Assembly: GCA_025146135.1 (NCBI GenBank)
Contig: CP102255.1
Coordinates: 744,001-808,000, forward strand
DNA length: 64,000 nt
Reading direction: 5' to 3'
Source of the DNA: Anaerotruncus colihominis
Lineage (GTDB): Bacteria; Bacillota; Clostridia; Oscillospirales; Ruminococcaceae
The translations under genes were made by a program, and so were the position numbers. How positions within the stretch are numbered: position 1 is the first letter of the stretch; each line of letters opens with the position of its first letter. Shown here one piece after another: positions 22,164 to 30,103 of the stretch. The notes beneath the pieces are model-generated. The model saw only the letters and a program-made list of their open reading frames with translations. It made no database searches and had not been told where the DNA came from.

Positions 22164-24081
22164 ACAAACTCATGTTGATTTCGTTTTGATCGGATTGGCG
22201 CATCCGCTCTCGTGGATTTGGAACATTACGCTCGATCTGGCGGCGGATATCCTCCAGCAGTAGCTGGCATTTGTCCCCGGCATAACAATGATTCTCCTTC
22301 CTCTGTAACTTTAGCGCCCTTTTTCGGAAAATGAAAACAGCGCCCTTTTTGAAAAATCTCATTTCAAAAAGGACGCTGTGGATTTCTATAGAATTTTGGG
22401 GTTCGGATCCAGCCAGCTTCTGTGAACCCCCTGTTTGGATCTTTTGTTTTAACTGTGAAATTTGAGGTGGCCCCCCCCCCGAAAAGCCCGATACCATCGG
22501 CATTTCTGCCGATGGTATCCAAAGTGGGCATTTTTTTGGTGGCCCTAAAGAGAGACTAAACGAACATTCTTCTGCGGCAAAGCTTTCTATATTATCTATA
22601 ACAGAAGTATCCAGTGGGAGATTTACAAAGGTTTTCTTTCCTGTAACACTGAATTCTATTTTTAAGTGATCATCATAGAGATATACAGCGATTAGAAATG
22701 TATCGAACAGTTTTGCTTGAAAAGCTTTATCCTCAATGTTTCCGTTTTTATATAGGGACATAGCGGAAATAATATCATCCCGTGAGTAATGCAGGAGGGA
22801 AGCCTGTTCTTCATCCAAACGAGAAACCAAAATAGCCTGTTCTCTTTCCAATTCCAGCAGCCGATCCTTTGTAGTGGAGGTGATGATGCCATGTTCAATG
22901 GCTGTCAGCAGGTTTTTAGTAGCCTGTTTATTCTCGGCCAACTGGGTTTCCAAAGAGCCTATACAGGTCTGGTTTCGGTATTCCTTAGCAAAGGTCATTG
23001 CGCTGTCGGCGATCCATTCCAGGACATCGTCACGCATGATATAATTACGAATTGCGACAGCAACCTCATGCTCGATCTTATCCCGGCGTATATTGGCTTT
23101 ATCACAGGACTTCTCCATACGCCTTTTTTGGCAGATGTAGTAATGATGCAGTTTTCCGTTCTTTCCAGTGCCTGAGATACCGGCCATGGGACTTTTACAG
23201 TGACCACAAAACAGTTTTCCAGTAAGTAAATAATCTCCGTTGATCCGATGCCGGCCTTGCGGATTCTTTTTCGTTTTCAACACCTCCTGTACGCGAAAGA
23301 AAAGCCCTTTGTCCACAATCTGAGGAACCCCTCCTTCGATTCGTATATCACCATAAATATATACTCCTGTGTATCTTTCATTGGTCAACAGAGCATGGAA
23401 ACTGTTTTTCCCCCATGCTTTTCCCCTGCTGGTCTTTATCCCTCGGGCGTTTAAGTCGGCGGCAATATCAGCGAATGAATCTCCGCAGGCCGTCCGGCTG
23501 AAAATCTCGCGGACAATTTCATCATTCGGCGGGTCCAGGGCATAGCGCAGATCATCGCCTTTTTTGTAACCAAGCGGCAACCCTCCATTGGCAATTTTAC
23601 ATTTGGCGGCATTGTCGTATAACCCGCGCTTGATATCCTCCGCCATATTCTCACTATAGAACTGATTGACATTCATCATTGAGCGAAGCGCAAACCGGCC
23701 GGCAGCAGTATCGTCGAAATCCTCCTCGGCATAGAGAACCCGTATGCCCAAATCATTTAACTTGGCCTCGTTCATCATAGCTTGGAGCATATTGCGACCC
23801 ATACGGTTTGACTTCCAGGCGATTACATATTTAAACTTTTTCTTTTCAGCGTCTCGCATCATCCGCTGGAAATTGGGGCGTTTGTCCGTTTTGCCACTGA
23901 TGGCCCGATCAGCGTAGATCTCTATGATTTGAAAGCTATTCTGCTGGGCAAATTCCTGGCACTGCTTAACCTGCTGCTCAATGCTCACATCCCGCTGGTT
24001 GTGGGAACTGTACCGAGCGTAGATGACGGCGGTGCCGGAATAGCGTTCCTGCTGGTCCGCCAGTTTCTTGCGTGGAGACAT
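22162..24081 (-). CDS. large serine recombinase (prophage integrase)
   Basis: A 639-residue recombinase. Residues 15-150 form the resolvase domain with Ser25 in VIYARYSSHNQRDVS and Arg motifs (WKSNRMGRN, RSMMNVNQFYSENM). Residues about 170-290 are the Recombinase domain. The zinc-ribbon (LFCGHCKSPMAGIS) with CQKRRMEKSC follows at about 295-330, then a coiled coil. It catalyses att-site integration and excision. It is the first gene of the prophage on the minus strand. The last 110 residues after ECSFSLSLGPPKKCP look unlike the family and cover hairpins and a C10 run, so the natural C-terminus may lie near 22520. Confidence 0.85.
   Translation of the reverse strand: MSPRKKLADQQERYSGTAVIYARYSSHNQRDVSIEQQVKQCQEFAQQNSFQIIEIYADRAISGKTDKRPNFQRMMRDAEKKKFKYVIAWKSNRMGRNMLQAMMNEAKLNDLGIRVLYAEEDFDDTAAGRFALRSMMNVNQFYSENMAEDIKRGLYDNAAKCKIANGGLPLGYKKGDDLRYALDPPNDEIVREIFSRTACGDSFADIAADLNARGIKTSRGKAWGKNSFHALLTNERYTGVYIYGDIRIEGGVPQIVDKGLFFRVQEVLKTKKNPQGRHRINGDYLLTGKLFCGHCKSPMAGISGTGKNGKLHHYYICQKRRMEKSCDKANIRRDKIEHEVAVAIRNYIMRDDVLEWIADSAMTFAKEYRNQTCIGSLETQLAENKQATKNLLTAIEHGIITSTTKDRLLELEREQAILVSRLDEEQASLLHYSRDDIISAMSLYKNGNIEDKAFQAKLFDTFLIAVYLYDDHLKIEFSVTGKKTFVNLPLDTSVIDNIESFAAEECSFSLSLGPPKKCPLWIPSAEMPMVSGFSGGGPPQISQLKQKIQTGGSQKLAGSEPQNSIEIHSVLFEMRFFKKGAVFIFRKRALKLQRKENHCYAGDKCQLLLEDIRRQIERNVPNPRERMRQSDQNEINMSL
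22337..22379 (-). repeat. terminator-like hairpin inside the integrase tail
   Basis: ACAGCGCCCTTTTTGAAA pairs with TTTCAAAAAGGACGCTGT (one mismatch). On the minus strand TTTTCATTTTC follows, as expected for a terminator. Its position inside the annotated frame argues that the 3' part of that frame is not normally translated. Confidence 0.55.
22490..22519. repeat. perfect 13-bp inverted repeat in the integrase tail
   Basis: GATACCATCGGCA-TTTC-TGCCGATGGTATC, next to a run of ten C (22471-22480). Such dyads near a serine-integrase gene are candidates for the attachment site or a regulatory hairpin. Confidence 0.6.
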
Positions 24082-24096
24082 TCTGCACCTCCCGCT

Positions 24097-25314
24097 TCAC
24101 TTTGGATTATTGTAACGATAAATAAGATTGCTTAACTCTCTGTTGTTTACCCTCAATAGTAATCCGCAATATAGCGCATCTATCTCATTTTGGGTAAGAG
24201 TGTGATCATAAACTTCTCCGCTTTCCTCGCAGGAGAATCTAAGAATAGCCGTTTCGGCTGTTTCAAGTTGTTCCAATACGCTGTCATAAAAGCCGCATTC
24301 GCAATACTCCTCAATTGTATTTCCTGATATTACGTTTCTTGTACAGTCGTAAGAATTCACTCTTGCAGTATAAACCCGTTCTCCGTTGATGCTCAATTCA
24401 ATATGATCAAAGAATAACCAGTCGGTTTTTCTAAAGCCAACTTTTATATTTAGGCTTGTACCTTCGACAGAAACGGCAACAGAGCTATCTTTTGTGATGC
24501 TGTCAGCCCCAACAAAAGATAAAACATATTTACTGTCAAATTCATCTAAACTGATGTTCCAATTCTCCTCATACTGTGATGCTGGAATAATCAAATCAAG
24601 TATTGCGTAGGCGGAATCAAGCGGTGTTGCATCATTTTCTGACAAATACTCGTTAATGTATGCAATAAGTTCTGAATAACGATAAGATTGATATAAGTTG
24701 TTATACTGATTTTGCCGTTCTTCATCGCTAAAAAAGTCACATAAAGGACGCAGATCGAGTTCCCCATCTTTTATAGTTGCCTCGTATGAAACCCCATCTT
24801 TATCGCAATATTCACCTGTGGCATTGTAAAAATCAGTAAAAGTTCCTATAAAACTGGATCCATCAGGGTAGTAGAGTATCCCATCACCAGAGAGGACTCT
24901 AGCGTTAAATGTACCCTCATATTTTTCTCCCGTCTCCATAATAAAGGTCCCACGTCCTGTTTCAGAATCGTTAGTAAATTCACCGCTATAAACCTGTCCA
25001 CTTTCCCAAGTAGACGTACCAGTCCCTTCCCAATGACCAGCAATCCATTCTCCCTCATATGTCCATATTTCTCCGGTTGAGTTTTTTGATGTAAACTTTC
25101 CCCGCCCATCTGGAAGCCCGTTCTCGTCGATTTCTCCAGAGTAGGTTCCAGTACGCGTTCCAAACAAGAAGTTAAGGGTAATTTCTCCCTCATAAACTCC
25201 TAAAGTGCTTGACGTTTCAATAGACGGTTCACTTTGTTGGGCATTGCCTCCTGCGCCGTTACTACACCCGACAAAAAACAGCACACAAGCAAGGATAATT
25301 GCAACTTTTTTCAT
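24097..25314 (-). CDS. MORN-repeat lipoprotein
   Basis: A 405-residue secreted lipoprotein. Residues 1-17 form a signal peptide with lipobox FFVGC (Cys17). Residues about 45-185 hold five or six MORN-type repeats (YSGEIDENGLPDGRGKFTS, YEGEWIAGHWEGTGTSTWES, YSGEFTNDSETGRG, YEGTFNARVLSGDG). The C-terminal 220 residues are unassigned. MORN repeats are surface beta-hairpins linked to membranes. A lipoprotein beside the integrase, in an AT-richer patch than its surroundings, looks like a lysogenic-conversion (moron) gene. ATG 25314 follows GAGGACG. Confidence 0.75.
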   Translation of the reverse strand: MKKVAIILACVLFFVGCSNGAGGNAQQSEPSIETSSTLGVYEGEITLNFLFGTRTGTYSGEIDENGLPDGRGKFTSKNSTGEIWTYEGEWIAGHWEGTGTSTWESGQVYSGEFTNDSETGRGTFIMETGEKYEGTFNARVLSGDGILYYPDGSSFIGTFTDFYNATGEYCDKDGVSYEATIKDGELDLRPLCDFFSDEERQNQYNNLYQSYRYSELIAYINEYLSENDATPLDSAYAILDLIIPASQYEENWNISLDEFDSKYVLSFVGADSITKDSSVAVSVEGTSLNIKVGFRKTDWLFFDHIELSINGERVYTARVNSYDCTRNVISGNTIEEYCECGFYDSVLEQLETAETAILRFSCEESGEVYDHTLTQNEIDALYCGLLLRVNNRELSNLIYRYNNPK

Positions 25315-25463
25315 AAGAACGTCCTCCTCAAATTAAAATGTCCCTGCCTTTTGCAATAACGAAAACAGTTATTTTATCACATTTTTAATTATTTTTAGTA
25401 AAATATGATATAATTTTCCTGTACAAATACATAGCCTTGGCGCCAGGGCGGAAAGGAGTCCCC

Positions 25464-25655
25464 GTGAGCAACAACGAAAAGTTCAACGCCCTGCTCAATT
25501 CATGCTCTCATGCGCAACAGGTTTATAATGCCCTACTTACCTTTGCTAAACCAAGCCTCCAACAAACCGATAATGTGAGCGAGAAACGCAAGATCATCAT
25601 CGGAGAGTTGTTGTCCCTCTTGAATCAAGCCGAGAGCACGCAACAAATAATTTGA
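25464..25655 (+). CDS. small protein convergent with the repressor (possibly truncated)
   Basis: GTG 25464 lies 5 nt after GAAAGGAG and encodes 63 residues starting MSNNEKFNALLNSC. Small phage/element proteins with the same opening are common in Clostridia. From about residue 35 the frame is antisense to the repressor 3' end, so the tail may not be original. Function unknown. Confidence 0.45.
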   Translation: MSNNEKFNALLNSCSHAQQVYNALLTFAKPSLQQTDNVSEKRKIIIGELLSLLNQAESTQQII

Positions 25656-25928
25656 TTCTTCCAATGATATGTTATCTTCCCCCGGTACAACTTCAGTTGT
25701 ACCGGGGGATTTCGCTTTTTGAGGAAGATGTACGCAATCTTGAAATAGAAAATTAGGCTCAACATTAAGCGCATCAATGAGTGCGTACATGATAGGTTCT
25801 TTAGGATGACTGGTTTCTTTTTCGTAGTTGGTAATTGCGGAACCAGTAACTCCTATCATTTTCCCCAATTCCTCTTGAGTGAATCCAGCCTTTTCACGGG
25901 CCTCCCTGAGACGTTTTCCAATTCCCAT
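25533..25928 (-). CDS. CI-like XRE-family repressor
   Basis: A 131-residue protein starting MGIGKRLREAREKAGFTQEE at ATG 25928. Residues 4-60 are a classic XRE helix-turn-helix (GKMIGVTGSAITNYEKETSH). The C-terminal part is short and helical, without a LexA-type protease motif. It is transcribed divergently from the Cro-like gene at 26080 across an operator region, as expected for the lysogeny repressor. The upstream G7 run gives a strong but close ribosome-binding site. Confidence 0.85.
   Translation of the reverse strand: MGIGKRLREAREKAGFTQEELGKMIGVTGSAITNYEKETSHPKEPIMYALIDALNVEPNFLFQDCVHLPQKAKSPGTTEVVPGEDNISLEESNYLLRALGLIQEGQQLSDDDLAFLAHIIGLLEAWFSKGK
25680..25707. repeat. 13-bp perfect inverted repeat inside the repressor gene
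   Basis: CCCCGGTACAACT-TC-AGTTGTACCGGGG, loop 2 nt. On the plus strand ATTTCGCTTTTT follows, so it could end transcription of the convergent gene at 25464. In the repressor it encodes an interdomain linker (GTTEVVPGED). Confidence 0.6.
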
Positions 25929-25986
25929 AATGCCCCCCCTTATACCCATATTTAAACATAAAACCCTTAATTCGTCAAGATAAAAA

Positions 25987-26063
25987 TTCAAGAAACTTTA
26001 GAAAAAACACTTGACTTATAAAGAATCTTGAGTTATTATGGTTTTGTCATCAAGATTCTTTAG
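25987..26063. promoter_or_regulatory. operator region of the lysogeny switch
   Basis: Between the divergent repressor and Cro-like genes the motif TCAAGATTCTTT occurs at 26050-26061 and perfectly inverted at 26020-26031. A variant, TTCAAGAAACTTTAG, occurs at 25987-26001. One copy overlaps the spacer of the rightward promoter and another lies just before the Cro-like ribosome-binding site, as expected for CI/Cro operators. Confidence 0.65.
26011..26039 (+). promoter_or_regulatory. rightward early promoter
   Basis: TTGACT, a 17-nt spacer and TATTAT form a near-consensus sigma-A promoter about 40 bp before ATG 26080. The inverted operator half 26020-26031 lies within the spacer. Confidence 0.7.
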
Positions 26064-26079
26064 ATCGGAGGGGTGAAAA

Positions 26080-26316
26080 ATGGGAACATCTCTAATTGCT
26101 GCAAACACCAAACGTATTATCGCTGATAAGGGGCTAAAACAGCGAGTGGTTGCCGCTAAAGCTGGATTTTCTGAAAAGCAGTTCAGTGCATTGATGACTG
26201 GCAGGCGAATCATCAAGGATATTGATGTTATGGCTATCGCAATTGCGCTTGACACTACGCCAAATGACCTTTTCGGATATCCGGTAAAACGAGATACGGA
26301 CCCGACCAGCGCATAA
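26080..26316 (+). CDS. Cro-like XRE-family regulator
   Basis: A 78-residue protein composed of one XRE helix-turn-helix (KRIIADKGLKQRVVAAKAGF, SEKQFSALMTGRRIIKDIDV). ATG 26080 follows CGGAGGGG. It is the first gene rightward of the switch and probably competes with the repressor for the TCAAGATTCTTT operators. Confidence 0.75.
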   Translation: MGTSLIAANTKRIIADKGLKQRVVAAKAGFSEKQFSALMTGRRIIKDIDVMAIAIALDTTPNDLFGYPVKRDTDPTSA

Positions 26317-26364
26317 TCCCACTATAGCAATATCAGAGTCTAGCAATGAAAGAAGGTGAAAGCG

Positions 26365-26598
26365 ATGCAAGACGAAAAAGCAACCGCCCCAAAGATTCCA
26401 GCTTTGAGACGGCTCTACGAGGAAAAGCGGGGAAAAGAAATCGCCGCAGAACGATTTGCCCGTGTAATTCTCGAAAACGCAAGCGCACACGGGCTGTCCA
26501 TCTGGCAGTTAGAAAAGGCCTGCAACCTGGCGATCAGTCTGTGTCGAGAAGTTTCGGTTCCCACTCTTGAAGCCCTTCAACGAGACCGGGAGAGTTGA
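26365..26598 (+). CDS. small early phage protein
   Basis: A 77-residue protein, MQDEKATAPKIPALRRLYEE at the start, containing a helix-turn-helix-like segment (ILENASAHGLSIWQLEKACN). ATG 26365 is preceded by AGAAGGTG. Likely a DNA-binding early regulator; not recognised. Its last 65 bp overlap the convergent gene at 26534. Confidence 0.55.
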   Translation: MQDEKATAPKIPALRRLYEEKRGKEIAAERFARVILENASAHGLSIWQLEKACNLAISLCREVSVPTLEALQRDRES

Positions 26599-26764
26599 GC
26601 AGCTCTATGTACATATCGGTGAAGGCCTCTGTCAGCAGTAAAGAATGACTGGGATATTGTGGATTATCTGGTTCGACTACTACTCTGTTTTCGGCTAACG
26701 CCTGTGTGTACTGTGCCTGCGCATAAACAAGTGCCAAGTCATAGGCTAATTTTTGCGTATTCAT
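26534..26764 (-). CDS. small phage protein on the opposite strand
   Basis: A 76-residue acidic protein (MNTQKLAYDLALVYAQAQYT) with ATG 26764 after AAGGGGATGAACTT. Predicted helical, function unknown. It overlaps the preceding plus-strand gene tail to tail by 65 bp. Confidence 0.5.
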   Translation of the reverse strand: MNTQKLAYDLALVYAQAQYTQALAENRVVVEPDNPQYPSHSLLLTEAFTDMYIELLNSPGLVEGLQEWEPKLLDTD

Positions 26765-26867
26765 AAGTTCATCCCCTTTCCACCCAAATTATACCATATA
26801 GCGAGAAAAGGGGCAAACAAAAAAGCAAGAAAAAGCCGCCCGAGGGTGGTGTGAAGGAGGTTGTGAG

Positions 26868-27065
26868 ATGCCGTTTTACTGTTCAGAGGGGGAGTTATCA
26901 CTACGCGATAAGCTGATGACCGCTGTTGTGGATAGCAATCTGTCTTACCAAGAGGCAATCAGCGCACTCAACTATGTGAGAACTGTGCTCAACGATAAAG
27001 CAAACAACCTCCTGGATGGTGTCAGCATCCAAGAGGTTGCCAAGAAAGAACGCTTTAATCGGTGA
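26868..27065 (+). CDS. small early phage protein
   Basis: A 65-residue protein (MPFYCSEGELSLRDKLMTAV) with a strong site GAAGGAGG before ATG 26868. Mostly helical, no recognised domain. Ends 11 bp inside the convergent gene at 27055. Confidence 0.55.
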   Translation: MPFYCSEGELSLRDKLMTAVVDSNLSYQEAISALNYVRTVLNDKANNLLDGVSIQEVAKKERFNR

Positions 27066-27282
27066 TGCTCGTAGGTTTACGGCGGTCGTATTCAGTGTGC
27101 AGGTCATCTACAATCTGGTAGAGCTTATCCAGCATTTCAGAGTAGTCCATTTTGGATAAGTCCTCCCTTGCTGCAAGCACCTGTACGGCCAGAGTGCCTA
27201 AGTTGTCGCGGACTTCGACAATTTGAGGGACAAGCGCATGTTCGTGACCTGGTTGGTCACAAAAAGAGCGCGTGTTGGACAT
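27055..27282 (-). CDS. small phage protein on the opposite strand
   Basis: A 75-residue acidic helical protein (MSNTRSFCDQPGHEHALVPQ) preceded by a G9-containing purine run. Function unknown. Second example of a small minus-strand gene overlapping the 3' end of a plus-strand early gene. Confidence 0.5.
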   Translation of the reverse strand: MSNTRSFCDQPGHEHALVPQIVEVRDNLGTLAVQVLAAREDLSKMDYSEMLDKLYQIVDDLHTEYDRRKPTSITD

Positions 27283-27432
27283 GGAAACACCCCCCCCCTT
27301 CCATACTGAGTTTTAGCGACGCGGTAACACCGTCGAGACCAGTATATCAAACCGGAGAAAAAAAGGAAGGGGCGGTATGAACCCGTGCAAGAAAAAAACC
27401 GCCCAGCGGGCGGCAGGAGGGAGGTGCATTAA

Positions 27433-27699
27433 GTGGATGATAACAATCCGGATGCCAAAGCAATCCTGAAACACTATGGGTACAATGGCGACAGTACGGC
27501 GCAGACTATAGGGCTTTGGCCCAATGATGGCACTGCAATTGCGCGGCTGGGACAATTGCCGGAGGCACTCGGTCTGTATAAGGCGGAGAAAAGCAAAATC
27601 CGGGTAGTATTTGACTACGACCCGGATTATCCAAGGGCTGTGCTCCAAGTTTGGGGATTGACACCGGCTGCACTACTTCCCGATATCGGGAATGCATAA
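27433..27699 (+). CDS. small early phage protein
   Basis: GTG 27433 follows GGAGGGAGG at acceptable spacing. The 88-residue product (MDDNNPDAKAILKHYGYNGD) has no known domain. It is preceded by a CCGCCC-AGC-GGGCGG hairpin (27399-27413). Confidence 0.5.
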   Translation: MDDNNPDAKAILKHYGYNGDSTAQTIGLWPNDGTAIARLGQLPEALGLYKAEKSKIRVVFDYDPDYPRAVLQVWGLTPAALLPDIGNA

Positions 27700-27825
27700 C
27701 CAAGAAAACGCCCCGACAAGTGCTGACGACACCTGACAGGGCATACAAACCAATCCAAAACAAAGGCTTGCAACTGGATTATAACATATCTTTCTGATGA
27801 TCTGCAAGTACAAAGGAGACTTTCA

Positions 27826-28035
27826 ATGGATACATACCAATGCAATGCGCCCCATGATACCCTCGAATTTTCAACGTCCGATATCCCGGAATATATCCGA
27901 AAACTGGCGGCTCTTGCGGCTATAGAGTTGACCGAAAGTATTCTCAGGCAGCCGGACGGCCGCAGGATGCTGGCCGAAGAAACTGCGCGGCGCAAATCAA
28001 TGGAGGGCCAAACCCCAAGAACTGAAAGGAGGTGA
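27826..28035 (+). CDS. small early phage protein
   Basis: A 69-residue protein with ATG 27826 after AAAGGAGA. It contains YIRKLAALAAIELTESILRQ, a helix that fits protein-protein contacts. It is 6 bp upstream of the AbrB-like gene and probably co-translated with it. Function unknown. Confidence 0.55.
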   Translation: MDTYQCNAPHDTLEFSTSDIPEYIRKLAALAAIELTESILRQPDGRRMLAEETARRKSMEGQTPRTERR

Positions 28036-28041
28036 TTTCTT

Positions 28042-28287
28042 ATGAAAGCTGTTGGAATTGTTCGCCGTATTGATCATCTCGGCCGATTGGTAATCCCAAA
28101 GGAGTTTCGCCGAACCCTGGGTATCAACGAGAACGACCCTATGGAGATTCTCGTCACAGATGATGGAATTCTGGCGCGGCCGTACAAGCAGGGCTGTATC
28201 TGCTGTGGTTCTACAGAAGACCTGGTGAATTTCAAGGATGTCTCTCTGTGCGGCAACTGCATCCATGCGTTTGCTGAAAGGAGCTGA
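28042..28287 (+). CDS. AbrB/SpoVT-type regulator with zinc-ribbon tail
   Basis: An 81-residue protein. Residues 3-48 are a swapped-hairpin AbrB DNA-binding domain (GIVRRIDHLGRLVIPKEFRR). Residues 52-75 contain CICC and CGNC pairs that look like a small zinc site. AbrB domains bind AT-rich promoters as transition-state regulators; a phage copy could adjust host or early phage promoters. Strong AAAGGAGG before ATG 28042. Confidence 0.75.
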   Translation: MKAVGIVRRIDHLGRLVIPKEFRRTLGINENDPMEILVTDDGILARPYKQGCICCGSTEDLVNFKDVSLCGNCIHAFAERS

Positions 28288-28291
28288 CGAT

Positions 28292-28585
28292 TTGGCGGAA
28301 TTTCATCGGACAAAGAATGGAACACCTTGGCTCGAAATTACCTGTGAGGAGCTGTCCGGCTATTCTGGGATGGACAACCCTATTTGTGACAATTGTCTAA
28401 GCAGATTGGCCGGCATCAGCAACATCATCCTTCTTCCTATTCTCAATGAAGCATATTGCCCCAAATGCGGCAAGGAGCGGTTGGACAAAATACGGCCTTA
28501 TCCGGGAGATCGCTTTATCGAAGAAAGGAGGACGCGCTTTTACCTCGAATACTTCGGACTGCAAGAGGATGATCTAGCGCCGTGA
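28292..28585 (+). CDS. zinc-finger-like small phage protein
   Basis: I choose TTG 28292, 7 nt after AAAGGAG and 4 bp after the AbrB-like stop. The 97-residue product has two Cys pairs (ICDNC and YCPKC) consistent with a zinc ribbon. Function unknown; probably co-transcribed with the AbrB-like gene. Confidence 0.55.
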   Translation: MAEFHRTKNGTPWLEITCEELSGYSGMDNPICDNCLSRLAGISNIILLPILNEAYCPKCGKERLDKIRPYPGDRFIEERRTRFYLEYFGLQEDDLAP

Positions 28586-28604
28586 TCGGACTTTCATAAA
28601 AAAG

Positions 28605-28634
28605 AAGCCGTCTCCGCTGCCACGAAAACGGCTT
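28605..28634 (-). terminator. hairpin in the gap before 28705
   Basis: AAGCCGT and ACGGCTT with a 16-nt loop. A T-rich tract follows on the minus strand (TCTTTTTTATG). It may insulate the early block; weak on the plus strand. Confidence 0.35.
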
Positions 28635-28704
28635 TAAGCAAAAAGAACTTTATTTAGTTTATCAATGGAACGGTAAAAAGTCAAGTTCATTGGGGGGCAA
28701 CTCC

Positions 28705-29085
28705 ATGCAAAATGACAACGAATTGCGCTGCCTGCGTGTTGACCTTGGCCTGCCAGCAAAGGATATGGTAGCCATCGTCCAAACCTTGTATCCCAAGTTC
28801 GATAAAACCATGCAAAGCAAATGTGAACGTGGCGACGAGTATGGTGTGAATATTAGACCGGACGCTATGAAAGCTCTGTATGAGCGGTTCGCCCCCGAGC
28901 GGCTGGAGCCGCCTAAGAGGACGCGGCACGGCCAGCACCGGCTTACCTGTCGTATCTCGGGACGTCTGGAGGATAGCGTCTACGCGGCGTTGCAACAGCA
29001 CATGGAGATCGATGGCTATGCCACAACTCAGGAATGGATCACGGCTATGGTTCTTCGGTATATCGCAGAAAAGGAGCAAGAATGA
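28705..29085 (+). CDS. phage protein with RHH/HTH-like features
   Basis: A 126-residue basic protein starting MQNDNELRCLRVDLGLPAKD at ATG 28705 after GGGGGG. The middle (PKFDKTMQSKCERGDEYGVN) looks HTH-like; the end (VYAALQQHMEIDGYATTQEW) looks like a ribbon-helix-helix. Probably DNA-binding, family not recognised. Confidence 0.5.
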   Translation: MQNDNELRCLRVDLGLPAKDMVAIVQTLYPKFDKTMQSKCERGDEYGVNIRPDAMKALYERFAPERLEPPKRTRHGQHRLTCRISGRLEDSVYAALQQHMEIDGYATTQEWITAMVLRYIAEKEQE

Positions 29086-29143
29086 GTAATTATTTTACCT
29101 ACGGCACCGTCCGTTGGGCTGACAACTGAAAGGAGCTATCACT

Positions 29144-30103
29144 ATGATCAGAAATCCTAACGATCTCCATGACGGAGAGAAGAAAATCCGAATGCTGATT
29201 GCCGGCTACCCCGGTATTGGCAAGTCCACCTTGGCCCTGTCTGCCCCCAATCCCCTGCACATTGACGTGGACTTCGGCATCGACCGCATCGAGCCCCGGT
29301 ACCGCAAGCCCTACATCCAGCCCAAGAGCTACGACGAGATCCTGGAGGACCTGACCCCCCTCAACGTCAAGGACTTCGACACGCTGGTCTTTGACACCGG
29401 CGGGAAACTCATTTCCCTCATGTCCCAGTGGGCCATCAAGAAGGATGCCAAGTATGGGCAGCGGGACGGCTCCCTCTCCCTTAAAGGGTACGGCTTCATC
29501 GGCCGTGAGTTCCAGCGCCTCATGGACTACTGTTTCTACGAGCTGGACAAGCACATCGTGGTCGTGTTCCATGCCATTGAGGAGAAGGATGGGGACAACA
29601 CCCGCCTCCGCATCAAGGTCGAGGGCCAGACGAAGAACAATGTCTGGGAGCCGATGGACCTGGGCGGCTTCGTGGAGATCCAGGGCAACAACCGCACCAT
29701 CGGTTTCTCCAACTGTGAGCGGTACTTTGCTAAGGGAACCAGAGGCATTCATGGTGTCTGGCAGGTGCCCGAGCTGGGGCCGGATAAGACCAACGATTTC
29801 CTGACCCGATTGTTTGCCCAGTACAACGCGCTCTCCGCCGCCGAGGTGGCTCAGAGTGTGGAGGAACAGGAGACTTACGAAGCAGCAATGGCCGAAGGGC
29901 GGAAGATCGTCGCCGGCATCACCGATGCGGACAGCGCCAACGCTGCCATGTCGAAAATCAAGGCCGTCAAGCACGCCCTGACCTCTAAGAAGGAAGTCAA
30001 TGCGGCTTTCAACGCCAAAATCAAGAAACTGGGACTGTTCTATGACAATGTGTTGAAGAAGTACACCTCGGCACCTCCGGAGGGAGATAAGGGGGCGGAG
30101 TAA
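29144..30103 (+). CDS. Sak4-like AAA ATPase (AAA_24)
   Basis: A 319-residue RecA-fold ATPase. Walker A is GYPGIGKST (residues 21-29). A Walker B-like FDTLVFDTG follows at about residues 79-87. Members of this phage family (Sak4/AAA_24) assist single-strand annealing recombination with SSB. It heads the block nuclease - NinB-like - SSB, which fits a phage recombination module. GAAAGGAG precedes ATG 29144. Confidence 0.8.
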   Translation: MIRNPNDLHDGEKKIRMLIAGYPGIGKSTLALSAPNPLHIDVDFGIDRIEPRYRKPYIQPKSYDEILEDLTPLNVKDFDTLVFDTGGKLISLMSQWAIKKDAKYGQRDGSLSLKGYGFIGREFQRLMDYCFYELDKHIVVVFHAIEEKDGDNTRLRIKVEGQTKNNVWEPMDLGGFVEIQGNNRTIGFSNCERYFAKGTRGIHGVWQVPELGPDKTNDFLTRLFAQYNALSAAEVAQSVEEQETYEAAMAEGRKIVAGITDADSANAAMSKIKAVKHALTSKKEVNAAFNAKIKKLGLFYDNVLKKYTSAPPEGDKGAE

